DNA of 64,000 bases from Cellulomonas sp. SG140 (GCF_025770785.1 NZ_JANZLA010000002.1:498553-562552), one strand, 5' to 3'; positions 25,714-35,004 are shown, numbered from the stretch's first letter. Translations and numbers: made by a program. Notes: a model not told the origin generated them from the sequence alone.

Positions 25714-26138
25714 GACGGGCGCGGTTCGGTCACGGCGAGCGCGGGTCGGTCAGCCTCGAGCTGGCGATCCTGGCGCCGGCCCTGCTGCTCCTGCTCGGGG
25801 CGCTGGTACTGGCCGGACGCGTCGAGACCTCGTCCGCCGCGGTCGAGCAGGCCGCACGCGCAGCCGCCCGCGACGCCTCGCTGACCCGCACCGCAGACAC
25901 CGCCCGCGCGACCGCCACGACGTCAGCCCAGCGGGAGCTGGCCGCATCGCACTGCGCCTCGACCCAGATCACGGTTGACACGACTGGATTCGCCGCCCCG
26001 CTGGGGGTGGACGCGGCGATCAGTGTCCAGGTGGTCTGCGTCGTGTCGCTGGCCGACTTGGCCATCCCTGGCCTACCCGGCTCACACACCATCACGGGGC
26101 AGGCGACCTCACCCCTCGACCGGTACCGATCCCGATGA
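25710..26138 (+). CDS. Second TadE/TadF-like pseudopilin
   Basis: 142 residues with the same RGSVSLELAI motif at 11-20 as the preceding protein, followed by a membrane helix and a domain containing two Cys (CASTQ, VVCVV) that may form a disulfide. It likely forms a minor pilin pair with the upstream TadE-like protein. ATG 25710 overlaps the upstream stop (ATGA). Confidence 0.8.
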   Translation: MRRARFGHGERGSVSLELAILAPALLLLLGALVLAGRVETSSAAVEQAARAAARDASLTRTADTARATATTSAQRELAASHCASTQITVDTTGFAAPLGVDAAISVQVVCVVSLADLAIPGLPGSHTITGQATSPLDRYRSR

Positions 26139-26578
26139 CCCGCCGGCCCGCGCCGTGGCGCACCGACCCGGACCGGGGATCGGTGACGGTCTTCTTCGCG
26201 ATCAGCGCCCTCGGGCTGCTCGTCCTGCTCGGCCTGGTCGCCGACGGCGGCGCGAAGCTGCGCGCCACCCAGCAGGCCACCGCCACCGCCGCCGAAGCAG
26301 CCCGCGCCGGCGGCCAGGCCCTCGACACCGCCGCCGCCACCGCCGGCAGCACCGGCCACGTCGACCGCACCCAAGCCGTCCAGGCCGCCCAGCACTACCT
26401 CACCGCAGCCGGCGCCACCGGCACCGTCGAGGTCTCCACCGACCGCACCCGCCTGACCGTCACCGTCACACGCACCACACCCACCGCGTTCCTCTCGCTG
26501 ATCGGCATCGACCAGCTGACCGTCACCGCGCACGCCCAAGCCGTCCTCGTCGGAGCCATCACCGGAGGTGGCACATGA
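26135..26578 (+). CDS. TadG-like / Flp pilus-assembly protein
   Basis: 147 residues. The N-terminus DRGSVTVFFAISALGLLVLL (13-32) resembles TadG and Rv3660c-neighbourhood TadE/G proteins, with one membrane helix; the rest is Ala/Thr-rich. The pseudopilin Glu is replaced, as is common for TadG-type proteins. It overlaps the genes on both sides by 4 nt and completes the set of three pilin-like envelope proteins. Confidence 0.75.
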   Translation: MTRRPAPWRTDPDRGSVTVFFAISALGLLVLLGLVADGGAKLRATQQATATAAEAARAGGQALDTAAATAGSTGHVDRTQAVQAAQHYLTAAGATGTVEVSTDRTRLTVTVTRTTPTAFLSLIGIDQLTVTAHAQAVLVGAITGGGT

Positions 26579-29493
26579 CCACAACCCCCACCCGTCCCAA
26601 CCGCGCAGACCTCGCCCGAGGGCTCGTCGCGGTGATCGCGCTGCTTGGCTTCGTCGTCGGCGTCCCGGCCGCCTTGGTCGCCCTCGCGCCGGTCTACCTG
26701 CCCGACCAGGTGGCCACCTGGGGGCAGCTGTGGGACCGGGTCATGTCACCCGACGACGGGTCCCTCCTCCTGGCCGTGCTCGGCGCCGTCGCCTGGATCG
26801 CCTGGGCCGCGTTCACCTGCTCGGTCCTCGTCGAGCTCGCCGCCTCCGCCCGACGGGTGCACGCGCCCCGGATCCCGCTGCTCAGTGGCCTCCAGCGGAC
26901 GGCCTCGCGCCTGATCGCCACCGCCAGCCTCCTGGTCGCCACAGCGAGCGCCATCACCACACCAGCGAGCCCCGCCGCCGCCAGCACGCTGGTCGCCACC
27001 TTCGCCACCTCAGTTGCGCCAGCAGACGCCGCGGCGGTTGCTGCGCCGGCCGCACCGCCGACGACGCCCGCGCCCGCCGCCGCGGCACCGTCGGCAGCGC
27101 TGCCGTCGATCACCGTCGAACGCGGCGACACACTGTGGGACCTCGCCGAGCTCTACCTTGGCGACCCGCTGCGGTACACCGAGATCCGGGACCTGAACAC
27201 CGGCCGGACCCAACCCGACGGTGCGCAGCTACGCGACGCGGACTTCATCAAGCCCGGATGGACCCTCCTGCTCCCCGCCGACGCCACGGACCTCCCGCCC
27301 GTAGTGCACACCGTCGCCTCCAGTGCCGAGGGTGCGTCCGTCATCGTGAAGCTGGGAGACACCCTCTGGAGCATCGCCGCCGCACACCTCGGTGACGGCC
27401 ACCGCTACCTCGAGATCGCCGCCCTCAACGCCGGGATTACCCAGGCGGACGGAAGTCACCTCTCCGACCCGGACGTCCTGCGACCGGGCTGGGTCCTGCG
27501 CCTACCGACCACTGCACCGGTGCCCGAACCTCCGCTGCAGCAGCCGAAGGCCGAGTCAGGAGTAGGGCCGGACCTTCCCCCACCACCGGCACTGTCGCCC
27601 GCACCGATGGCCAAGCCCGCCCCGACACTCCCCGCGGCGCCACCACCTGCCGCCACCACTACAGACGGTGGCTCGCGGGAGCATGCAACCGGCACGTCCA
27701 CCGCCCTCGCACACGATGACGAGCGTCAAGCGGCGAGCGACTGGTTCGTTGGCCTGGCTGCACTCGGCGCCGTTGGCGTCGTCGGCGAGATCGCCCGCCG
27801 CCGACACCTCCAACAACGAGCCCGACGCGTGGGGGAGACCATCCCCATGCCCGAACCCACCTCGGCCGCAGCATCCGCCGAACGCACCCTGCGCACCGCC
27901 GCCACCCCCGTCAGCATCGACGCGATCCGCACGACTCTGCACAACCTCGCCTGCCGTTGCTTCAACGCCAGTCGCGAGCTCCCGCGGGTTGCAGCGCTCC
28001 TCCTCGACGAGCACCACTTGACCCTTCTGCTCCTGCAGGACGTCGCAGACGCGGTAGCGCCGTTCACCGCGACGAACCCGCGCACCTGGGTTGCATCGAC
28101 GGCCGATGTCGCTACCCAGGAAGCTATCGACGACCCCGCACAGGGCACCCCGTACCCACTGCTTGTCACCCTCGGCCACACCGAGGACGCAACCCTCATC
28201 CTCAACCTCGAGGCAGCCGGAACACTGACCTTCGCGGGCGACGACACCACCGCCGACGAGGCGCTGCGCGCACTTGCCCTGGAGGCGGCCACCTCCGATC
28301 TGGCCAGCCAGCTCGCCATCCACACCGACGACACCTTCGCCGACCTGACCGACGCCTTTGAGGACTTCCGCCTGCGCGCCACCGACGAACGCGACGACCG
28401 CACCGGATGGGCCCAGTCGGTCGCTGGCCTGCTCGCCAGACGGGGCCTCGCCGATGTCCTGCAGGCGCGCGCACGCCGCGAACTGGACGACATCTGGCTG
28501 CCGATCGTCTTCATCGAAGCAAGCCTGACCGCGCCCCCGAGTCGACCCTGGAGCGGCGTGGTCACCCTGACCCGCCAGGACGTAGACGACGCCTGGACCA
28601 TCCGAGTCGACGCCGCGGGAAGCGCCAGACTCGAGCCGATCGACATCGCCTTCCAAACCCAGCGGCTGACCTCGGAACAGGCCGACCACTTGCGGGACCT
28701 GCTCATCACCTCACTGCCGCCCGACCCACACCCCGCCGACGCGGCTCCGAGAACCACCGCGCAGGAGGACACCGCGGCGCTACGTGCAGCCCATCCCGTC
28801 ATCAGCGAACCCAACGTCGCGGCCGCGGGCATCAGGCTCAACCTGTTGGGTCCGATTCAGGTGGACGGCATCGGTGGGCGGCCGCTTACCCCACGGACCG
28901 TCGAACTTCTCGTGTACCTAGCCCTGCACGGCCCCGCTTCCGGCCCTGATCTCGACGAGATGATCTGGAACGGCAAACGAGGAAGCGCCAACACCCGCAA
29001 CGTCTTCATGCGACGTGCGCGAGAGCGCCTCGGCGACGAAGTCCTGCCTACGGTCGGCATTGACGGACTCTTCCGCCTCGGTGAGGGCGTCGAGACCGAC
29101 TGGTCCGGATTTCAGTACCACCTCGCCGAAGCGGTGGCTCGCGACGGGCAGGGGCAAGTGGACGAGCTCGCAGCCTCCATAGCCCTCGTGCGCGACCGCC
29201 CATTAAGGGGGGTCCCGCCAGCCGCCTACGTCTGGGCCGACCACGACATTCAGGAAATGGTCAGCGCGATCACCGACGCAGCCGAGCTTCTTGCGCGGAC
29301 CCACAGCGAGGCAGGGCGACACCGCGACGCAATCAAAGTTGCGACACTCGGCCTGCTGGTCGACCCCGGTTCGGAAGAGCTTCAGAGGATCGCGATTACC
29401 TCGACCTTCGCGCGGTCCGGGCCAAAGGAGGCCAATGAACTTCGCCGCCGATACTCGGAGTTTATGGCGAGGCTCGATCCAGAATTGACCTAA
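26575..29493 (+). CDS. Membrane protein with two LysM domains and a C-terminal BTAD/SARP-type regulator domain
   Basis: 972 residues. In order: membrane helices near 17-40 and 62-86; a long Ala/Pro linker; LysM 1 at about 179-234 (ITVERGDTLWDLAELYLG); LysM 2 at about 256-311 (VKLGDTLWSIAAAHLG); a Pro-rich linker; a third membrane helix near 390-406; a large intracellular region; and from about 760 a winged-helix plus bacterial transcriptional activator domain (LNLLGPIQVDGIGGRPLTPR...). The layout would place the LysM pair outside, bound to peptidoglycan, and the BTAD inside. It could sense the wall and control pilus or transfer genes; this is inference. It ends the pilus operon, overlapping the preceding gene by 4 nt. 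Confidence 0.85.
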   Translation: MTTTPTRPNRADLARGLVAVIALLGFVVGVPAALVALAPVYLPDQVATWGQLWDRVMSPDDGSLLLAVLGAVAWIAWAAFTCSVLVELAASARRVHAPRIPLLSGLQRTASRLIATASLLVATASAITTPASPAAASTLVATFATSVAPADAAAVAAPAAPPTTPAPAAAAPSAALPSITVERGDTLWDLAELYLGDPLRYTEIRDLNTGRTQPDGAQLRDADFIKPGWTLLLPADATDLPPVVHTVASSAEGASVIVKLGDTLWSIAAAHLGDGHRYLEIAALNAGITQADGSHLSDPDVLRPGWVLRLPTTAPVPEPPLQQPKAESGVGPDLPPPPALSPAPMAKPAPTLPAAPPPAATTTDGGSREHATGTSTALAHDDERQAASDWFVGLAALGAVGVVGEIARRRHLQQRARRVGETIPMPEPTSAAASAERTLRTAATPVSIDAIRTTLHNLACRCFNASRELPRVAALLLDEHHLTLLLLQDVADAVAPFTATNPRTWVASTADVATQEAIDDPAQGTPYPLLVTLGHTEDATLILNLEAAGTLTFAGDDTTADEALRALALEAATSDLASQLAIHTDDTFADLTDAFEDFRLRATDERDDRTGWAQSVAGLLARRGLADVLQARARRELDDIWLPIVFIEASLTAPPSRPWSGVVTLTRQDVDDAWTIRVDAAGSARLEPIDIAFQTQRLTSEQADHLRDLLITSLPPDPHPADAAPRTTAQEDTAALRAAHPVISEPNVAAAGIRLNLLGPIQVDGIGGRPLTPRTVELLVYLALHGPASGPDLDEMIWNGKRGSANTRNVFMRRARERLGDEVLPTVGIDGLFRLGEGVETDWSGFQYHLAEAVARDGQGQVDELAASIALVRDRPLRGVPPAAYVWADHDIQEMVSAITDAAELLARTHSEAGRHRDAIKVATLGLLVDPGSEELQRIAITSTFARSGPKEANELRRRYSEFMARLDPELT

Positions 29494-29774
29494 CACCAGC
29501 GCCCGGCGCGTACGAGTGATGTCCGCGTGAGCTACGTCGGGCCGGGTCGAATGGGTCTTGCTTACGCAGCCGGGCCCCGCGAGCCTCGAAGGGCTCCAAG
29601 GCGGCGGCCCACGGAGCACATTTTGAATCTTGAGAGGGTTTCGGGCCAAACGTCGACACTCCCCGTTGTCGCGACGCAACCCGGGAAGGCGGCGCCTCAA
29701 CTGCGACCATGTTGTACCGGTGTCCGGGCTGTCGTCGCCACTGGGTGTGACGTTGTGCCACACCGGCTGGTGTC
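29494..29774. other. Intergenic region between pilus operon and methylation genes
   Basis: 281 bp without a credible gene. The only notable structure is GTGTC-ATG-GACAC at 29770-29782, a 13-bp palindrome centred on the vsr start codon. Confidence 0.4.
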
Positions 29775-30230
29775 ATGGACACTGGTGGTGTGTCCAACTG
29801 GCCAGCGACGGACGCTGCGACCACGGCGCGTATGCGCGCCGTCCGACGTCGGGATACCGTTCCGGAGCTTGCACTCCGACGCGAGTTGCACCGCCGCGGG
29901 CTTCGCTACTTTGTCGACCGTGCACCCACGGTCGACAGTCGAACGAGAGCCGACATCCTGTTCCCCCGACGCAAGGTTGCGGTATATGTCGACGGGTGTT
30001 TCTGGCATGGCTGCCCGGAGCACGGAACGGCACCCGTGAGGAACGCTGCCGCCTGGGCGGCCAAGATCGCCGCGAACGTTGCCCGAGACCGCGACACTGA
30101 CTCCCGGCTGGACGAGGAGGGCTGGAGGGTCGTCCGGATCTGGTCGCACGAGGCCGTGGACGACGCGGCCGAGCGGGTCATCGAGGCGCTCGGCCGCCCG
30201 ACAGCGACTCGTGTTGGTGGCTCGTCGTAG
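29775..30230 (+). CDS. vsr: Very short patch repair endonuclease (Vsr family)
   Basis: 151 residues. The family core is present: a conserved Asp in RADILFPRRKVAVYVDGCFW, the WHGCPEHG metal-binding segment, and the helix with N-V-A-R-D followed by GWRVVRIWSHEA. Vsr nicks DNA 5' of T:G mismatches that arise when 5-methylcytosine deaminates, protecting sites of a cytosine methyltransferase. The methyltransferase lies 66 nt downstream. No ribosome site is obvious; GTG 29790 is an alternative start. Confidence 0.9.
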   Translation: MDTGGVSNWPATDAATTARMRAVRRRDTVPELALRRELHRRGLRYFVDRAPTVDSRTRADILFPRRKVAVYVDGCFWHGCPEHGTAPVRNAAAWAAKIAANVARDRDTDSRLDEEGWRVVRIWSHEAVDDAAERVIEALGRPTATRVGGSS

Positions 30231-30258
30231 CCTCCCGGGACGCCCTGCCGACCTGAAC

Positions 30259-30264
30259 TAGCCT
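30259..30264 (+). promoter_or_regulatory. -10 box TAGCCT before the methyltransferase gene
   Basis: TAGCCT lies in the vsr-dcm gap, 33 nt before GTG 30297, which itself has a GGAGGA ribosome site. It suggests the methyltransferase has its own promoter, so it can be made without the Vsr. Confidence 0.35.
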
Positions 30265-30296
30265 CAGGTCCGAGCCCAGCCCTTCGGAGGAACCAC

Positions 30297-31487
30297 GTGA
30301 CAAGCCCGACCTTCACGGTCGCCGGTCTCTTTGCTGGTATCGGCGGCATCGAGCTCGGGTTCCAACGGGCACTCGGGCACGAGGTGAGCACCGCGCTCCT
30401 CTGCGAGTGGTGGGACCCGGCCAAGGCCGTGCTGACCGAGCGGTTCCCGGGTGTGGAGATCCACCCCGACGTGCGCGAACTCAAGGACCTGCCCGACAGC
30501 GTGAACGTCGTCACCGCGGGCTTCCCATGCACCGACCTGTCCCAGGCCGGCCGCATGGCGGGCATCGATGGCGTGAACTCCGGGCTGATCAAGCACGTCT
30601 TCGACGTGCTGCAGGTGGTGCGCCACCGGCGGACACTCCCGACACTTCTGATCGAGAACGTCCCCAACATGCTGGCGCTCAACCGCGGTCAGGCCATGAC
30701 GTACCTCGTGCAGGAACTTGAGGACCTCGGCTACCGGTGGGCCTACCGGGTGGTCGACTCCCGGTTCACCGGTGTGCCGCAGCGTCGGCGCCGTGTCGTG
30801 CTCGTCGCCTCGGTCGACCTGGACCCCCGGGCGGTCCTGTTCTCGGACGACGATGGCCCGCTCGATCCCGAGTCGCTGGCTGACGATGCGTACGGCTTCT
30901 ACTGGACCGAAGGCCGCGGCGGCTTGGGCTGGGCGCAAGACGCCGTCCCCACCTTGAAGGGTGGCTCGACCATTGGCATTCCTTCACCGCCAGCAGTCTG
31001 GCTACCCAAGGCGACCCTCGGACGCCGGTTCCTCAAGCCCAGCGTCGAAGACGCGGAGGCGATGCAGGGCTTCGATCGCGGCTGGACCGCCGTCGACGCA
31101 ACGACCGCCCGGCGCAACGGCCCACGCTGGAAGCTCGTGGGCAACGCAGTCACCGTGGGCGTCGCGAAGTGGGTGGCCGGACGCCTCGCCGAACCCGGTA
31201 CCCCTGAGGTCACGTACGAGTCGTGGACCCCGACTCGGAAGGCGTGGCCCACGGCGGCCTGCGGGGAGAACGGCAAGGTGTGGACCGTCCCTGGCTTGAC
31301 CGAGTTCCCCACCACCTCGGCGTATCGCCACCTCGTCGATGAGCTCGACATCACGTCCGCCGAGCCATTGACCCTGCGAGGAGCGAGCGGGTTCAGGAGT
31401 CGGCTCGAGCAGGGAAACCTCGGTCGCCACCCTGGCTTCCGAGAGGACATCGCCGCACACATCGACGCGATCGCACAAGTGAAGTAG
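30297..31487 (+). CDS. DNA (cytosine-5) methyltransferase
   Basis: 396 residues with the m5C methyltransferase motifs in order: I FAGIGG (12-17), IV GFPCTDLSQAG with catalytic Cys78, VI ENV (120-122), VIII QRRRR (162-166) and X VGNAV. The space for the target-recognition domain is about 120 residues, suggesting a short recognition sequence, which cannot be read from sequence. An extra C-terminal segment of about 80 residues follows motif X. GTG 30297 follows GGAGGAACC. Vsr lies upstream and a PD-(D/E)XK-like gene downstream, so this may be the modification half of a restriction system. Confidence 0.92.
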   Translation: MTSPTFTVAGLFAGIGGIELGFQRALGHEVSTALLCEWWDPAKAVLTERFPGVEIHPDVRELKDLPDSVNVVTAGFPCTDLSQAGRMAGIDGVNSGLIKHVFDVLQVVRHRRTLPTLLIENVPNMLALNRGQAMTYLVQELEDLGYRWAYRVVDSRFTGVPQRRRRVVLVASVDLDPRAVLFSDDDGPLDPESLADDAYGFYWTEGRGGLGWAQDAVPTLKGGSTIGIPSPPAVWLPKATLGRRFLKPSVEDAEAMQGFDRGWTAVDATTARRNGPRWKLVGNAVTVGVAKWVAGRLAEPGTPEVTYESWTPTRKAWPTAACGENGKVWTVPGLTEFPTTSAYRHLVDELDITSAEPLTLRGASGFRSRLEQGNLGRHPGFREDIAAHIDAIAQVK

Positions 31488-31552
31488 CGGCCGAACGGTC
31501 GATTCGGCCTAGACCCTTGAGCGGGTCGCCCCCTGATGGAGGTCGTCGCGGC

Positions 31553-31565
31553 TACCGTCTCGGAC
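31553..31565 (+). promoter_or_regulatory. Leaderless -10 box TACCGT deciding the start at 31566
   Basis: TACCGT at 31553-31558 lies 7 nt before an in-frame GTG at 31566 and overlaps the codons that would follow the ATG at 31536. This favours GTG 31566 as the start of the downstream gene. Confidence 0.4.
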
Positions 31566-32414
31566 GTGCACGGGCCGCAGATCCTCGCTCGCTTCCTCGA
31601 AGTCCCCGCAGATCCAGACCGGTACGGGAACGTCTGGCAATACAACTCCCGTTCGGATCGACACTCACAGGTCGGCTGCTGGGGAGTCGCGTTCGACCTC
31701 CTCTCGACATCAGCGCTGCTGGCCCGTCACGCGCGGGAAGGCAAGGTCGTTCTCGGCGTCAACCACTCGATGCGCGACTGGGGGACCAACCGGGAGAAGA
31801 AGCTCGACCTGGTCGTTGCGAGGCCCGTCGGGCCGCTCCCCACGGGACACCGTTCTCTGCGCTCACTGGCTGCCAGCAACCACATCCCTCTCACCGACGC
31901 CGAGCTGGCGCTTCTCGCAGGCCTCCCCGACGTTCCCGTCGCTCCTGTCGGTGCAGTGCTCATCGCGCTGGAGGCGAAGGCTGCGATGACGGCGCACGTG
32001 AAGGCCCGACCGCGGATCTACGACGAGCTCAACTCCTCACACCTGTGTGTCCACGGCGCGTCGGCGCAGGCGTTGGCTATCGGGTACGTGCAGATCAACG
32101 TTGCGGACCAGTTCGCATCTTCGGTCACGAACAACCGGCCACTCGACGGCGCACCGCCGATCGTCACGCAACACCGGCAACCCGCAGACGCCATCCGGAT
32201 GCTCGAGAAGATCGCCGAACTTCCGAGGCGGCAAGGCACCACCGGCACGGGCTTCGACGGCATCGGCGTCACCGTGCTCGACTTCTCCAACATGGGCGGG
32301 CCGGTGAACGTCGTCAGCCGCCCACCGGCTCCGCAGCCGGGGGAGCCGTTCCACTACGACTCGATGATCGTCCGCATGGCGAACGAGTACGACTCACGGT
32401 TCCACTCCATCTGA
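31566..32414 (+). CDS. PD-(D/E)XK-like protein, candidate restriction endonuclease partner of the methyltransferase
   Basis: 282 residues from GTG 31566 (292 from ATG 31536, which has no good ribosome site). A nuclease-like core is visible: KKLDLVVARP with Asp81, then hydrophobic strand VLIALEAKAAMTAHVKA with Glu136-x-Lys138, the D...E-x-K pattern of PD-(D/E)XK enzymes. The run KARPRIYDELNSSH after it is conserved-looking and may shape the active site. A central role as restriction endonuclease is inferred from this core and from its place 78 nt behind the cytosine methyltransferase gene. It could instead be a nuclease-fold protein without cleavage activity. Confidence 0.6.
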   Translation: MHGPQILARFLEVPADPDRYGNVWQYNSRSDRHSQVGCWGVAFDLLSTSALLARHAREGKVVLGVNHSMRDWGTNREKKLDLVVARPVGPLPTGHRSLRSLAASNHIPLTDAELALLAGLPDVPVAPVGAVLIALEAKAAMTAHVKARPRIYDELNSSHLCVHGASAQALAIGYVQINVADQFASSVTNNRPLDGAPPIVTQHRQPADAIRMLEKIAELPRRQGTTGTGFDGIGVTVLDFSNMGGPVNVVSRPPAPQPGEPFHYDSMIVRMANEYDSRFHSI

Positions 32415-32599
32415 CGCGCTCCGAGAGGCCGTCGATGCCCGGCGCGATCGCCCGTTGAGTACTCGACGTTGACCGCTGGCGCGCCGGCTCCGGATCGCAC
32501 GTGGGGAATGACGCCCGGAGTAGGGGAGCTGCTTACCTTACGACGCTGTGCGGGGCGCCGGGGTCGCGAGGCCGCAATGCTCTTCGAGCGCCGGGGGAA

Positions 32600-32929
32600 C
32601 TAATTGTGGGCGCCCCATGTTGTTCGGGAGATGAACCACTTCGGCTTCCAGGTGACGAATGCCGCCGGCTCGAACGAGGTGTCGAGGATCTCTACGTCCA
32701 CTATCTGGTCATCGCGCAGCGAAATGTTGTGATTTCGTCCGCTGTCGCTCTCGAAATCCCAGAAGTGATAGCGCGGTGCTGAGTCCCCTGCGCGACGCCA
32801 CGGCCCATAGTCCATTGGGGCGCAGCGGCGAGCTTGAATCCTCCCCCCATCGTCCTGAGATCGCCATCGAAGGCGCACCTCACGGCAGTCTGAAATTGCC
32901 GCAAGTACGTCCTCGTGATTCTCAATCAA
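32600..32929 (-). CDS. Hypothetical protein downstream of the OLD nuclease (WYL-like?)
   Basis: 109 residues. The start MIENHEDVLAAISDCREVRL and the pattern of basic and aromatic residues (RYHFWDFESDSGRNHNIS, then DVEILDTSFEPAAFVTWKP) resemble small WYL-type sensor domains, but the match is weak. It lies 42 nt downstream of the OLD-family gene on the same strand, probably in one message. AT-rich relative to the pilus and T4SS genes. Function unknown. Confidence 0.6.
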   Translation of the reverse strand: MIENHEDVLAAISDCREVRLRWRSQDDGGRIQARRCAPMDYGPWRRAGDSAPRYHFWDFESDSGRNHNISLRDDQIVDVEILDTSFEPAAFVTWKPKWFISRTTWGAHN

Positions 32930-32970
32930 GGTCTCGGCCCTCTATCCCGTGTTTGTCGTCTGAATCTGAT

Positions 32971-34953
32971 CTAGTGAGAGAATCTGGTGATGACCTCGAC
33001 TAATGAGCGCAAGTTGAGCGGCAGGTCGGCAGGATCGGCCGCAAGTGCGGCGGTCTTGTACGCCAGTTGATGCTTGTTCGCCCGGGCTTCCACGGGTGCG
33101 CCACAGGCGCTCGCTTGAGCTGAGAAACTCTCCCACGCACCGAGTTCCTCCTCGATGTCGTCATTCCAGATCGTGAAGCGATCTGTGACAACTGTCGAAT
33201 CGCCGTAGTTGAAGGGAAGCGTGCCACAAACGGCCTTCGAGGTTGGTAGCCATGCAACGGCCTTTTCGGTGGCCTGCTTGTGACTCGCGTCGACCTGTGC
33301 CCGCTTCGCGGCGTCCTTAGGGTGCTTCCGTCTAGCGCCCAACGCATCGCCGTCAAGCACGATGTACGTCGGCACCCCGAGGGCGGTGAGGATCGCGTTC
33401 GACACGTTCAGGGACGTCTTGCCCTCGGCGTCCAGAACGGATGTGCCTCTTGCGTCAAGGTTGGTGCCGAGCAACGCTGCCGTCGCCTCGATGATCACGC
33501 GATCTGTTGGACCTTCGACCAATACGACGGCGTCCGAGAAGAAGCCCTCCGAGAACTCGGTGGGCAGCATACGTTCGACAGCTGTGTTGATCTTGTCGGG
33601 GTCGAGGGCCGTCTGCTGCGCGACGGACGCAACGGTTGCCTGCGCGGTGCTGGTCACTCCATCCACGAGGGTGAATCGCCGAAGCGAAGCAAACTGTTCA
33701 GGTCGAACGAAGTATGGACTGTGCGTGGCGACGATTACCTGAACGTTGTTCTGCCCACTCAGCTCCGTGAGAGTCCGCGCGAAGGATCGCGCCCGCACCG
33801 GGTGTTGATAGATCTCTGGTTCCTCGATGCAGACTACGATGCTCGGCAGTGCCTCAAGCGCATTGGCTAGCCGTCGCTCGCCGTCAACTGCTTCTTCTCC
33901 ATCGATGGGAGCGTGCAATCCTCGCGTCAGTTCCTCGTCGGGCACGAGTGCCTGAAACATCGAGATCATGACTGCGCGCTGCACGCCGTGGCCTTGTCGC
34001 GATACATCGTTCGAAACCCCGTCGACCGTGACGGTGGTCGTCACCGTTGGCTCGGCCTTGGGAGTCCAATCGGGTACCTCTGGCGTTAGGGTCACCGTCG
34101 CATTCGGGACCAGTGATGCTAGCCGAGCATTGATGCGGTGGGCTTGTATTCCAGTTGAGCTCTCGATGCTCGCTTTGACTTTGGACTTCAGGCCGGCAAT
34201 CGTGTCAGCATTCTCAGCGAGCCATTCCGCCTGGGCTCTTGCGCTCGCATCAGCCATGACTGCGCCGATGAGCTGGGTCAAGGCCGATCCCCTGCCGGAC
34301 TCGCCAATTTGGCTGGCGATGTTCGTGGCAGCGGGGATCAGGATGAAGCGGAGACAGTCTTTGATTACGTTCGGTCCGTTGATCCCGAACATATGATTGG
34401 CGTCCGCGTCCGACACGGCAACTAGGTCGCTCCGGTGATCGGCGTCGCGTTCCCATTCCGCAAGTGCTGCCTCAATCTCTTGTTTGCTCGCCTGCTTGCC
34501 CAGATCCGGTAGGTCGGTGAGCAAGCCCCGCAGTGCTTCGTAGGCGGGCCGGAATTCTCCGACCCGGCTCATTGCGCGAACTTCCGCGAAGCCGGGACCT
34601 TGCCTTGCGTTACCGACAACCTTCGTCTTGCCGTCTCGTAAATGCCACGTCTTGCGGAACTCTGCACGTTCACCTCTCCCGTACTGACCGAGGAGCTCAC
34701 GATCGTGGAGGGATAGGTCTGTGAGAGTCACCGATACTTCGATACGCGCATCGTCTGGCAGGGGTTCGCCGTCGACGTGACCGTGCACATCCGATTCGGA
34801 GAGCCGGCCGTTGTTGAAGAACCAGTCGAGGGCGTAGAGCACCGAGGACTTACCTGCGCCGTTCGCCCCGATGAACGCGGCATAGTCGTCGAGGTCGATT
34901 GAGACGTCCGCTAAGCAGCGAAAGCCTTTAATCGAAACGCTGTCGATCTTCAC
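32971..34953 (-). CDS. OLD-family ATP-dependent nuclease (AAA ATPase plus Toprim)
   Basis: 660 residues from GTG 34953. The SMC-like ATPase starts VKIDSVSIKGFRCL with Walker A GANGAGKSS (29-37). A long helical insertion follows, then the second half with EEPEIYQHP (Walker B) and ATHSPY. The Toprim domain has VVLVEGPTDRVIIEA and YIVLDGDALG. OLD proteins are exonucleases or nickases that defend against phages and plasmids. Upstream ATGs at 35004 and 35112 would add N-terminal residues not seen in the family, while VKIDS is the usual start and has CGGAG before it. Composition is AT-richer than its neighbours, suggesting separate acquisition. Confidence 0.87.
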   Translation of the reverse strand: MKIDSVSIKGFRCLADVSIDLDDYAAFIGANGAGKSSVLYALDWFFNNGRLSESDVHGHVDGEPLPDDARIEVSVTLTDLSLHDRELLGQYGRGERAEFRKTWHLRDGKTKVVGNARQGPGFAEVRAMSRVGEFRPAYEALRGLLTDLPDLGKQASKQEIEAALAEWERDADHRSDLVAVSDADANHMFGINGPNVIKDCLRFILIPAATNIASQIGESGRGSALTQLIGAVMADASARAQAEWLAENADTIAGLKSKVKASIESSTGIQAHRINARLASLVPNATVTLTPEVPDWTPKAEPTVTTTVTVDGVSNDVSRQGHGVQRAVMISMFQALVPDEELTRGLHAPIDGEEAVDGERRLANALEALPSIVVCIEEPEIYQHPVRARSFARTLTELSGQNNVQVIVATHSPYFVRPEQFASLRRFTLVDGVTSTAQATVASVAQQTALDPDKINTAVERMLPTEFSEGFFSDAVVLVEGPTDRVIIEATAALLGTNLDARGTSVLDAEGKTSLNVSNAILTALGVPTYIVLDGDALGARRKHPKDAAKRAQVDASHKQATEKAVAWLPTSKAVCGTLPFNYGDSTVVTDRFTIWNDDIEEELGAWESFSAQASACGAPVEARANKHQLAYKTAALAADPADLPLNLRSLVEVITRFSH

Positions 34954-35004
34954 CCGTGCGCTCCGTCCGGAATTGCGTGTTGTGTCCCCGTCTGAGCGGT
35001 TCAT

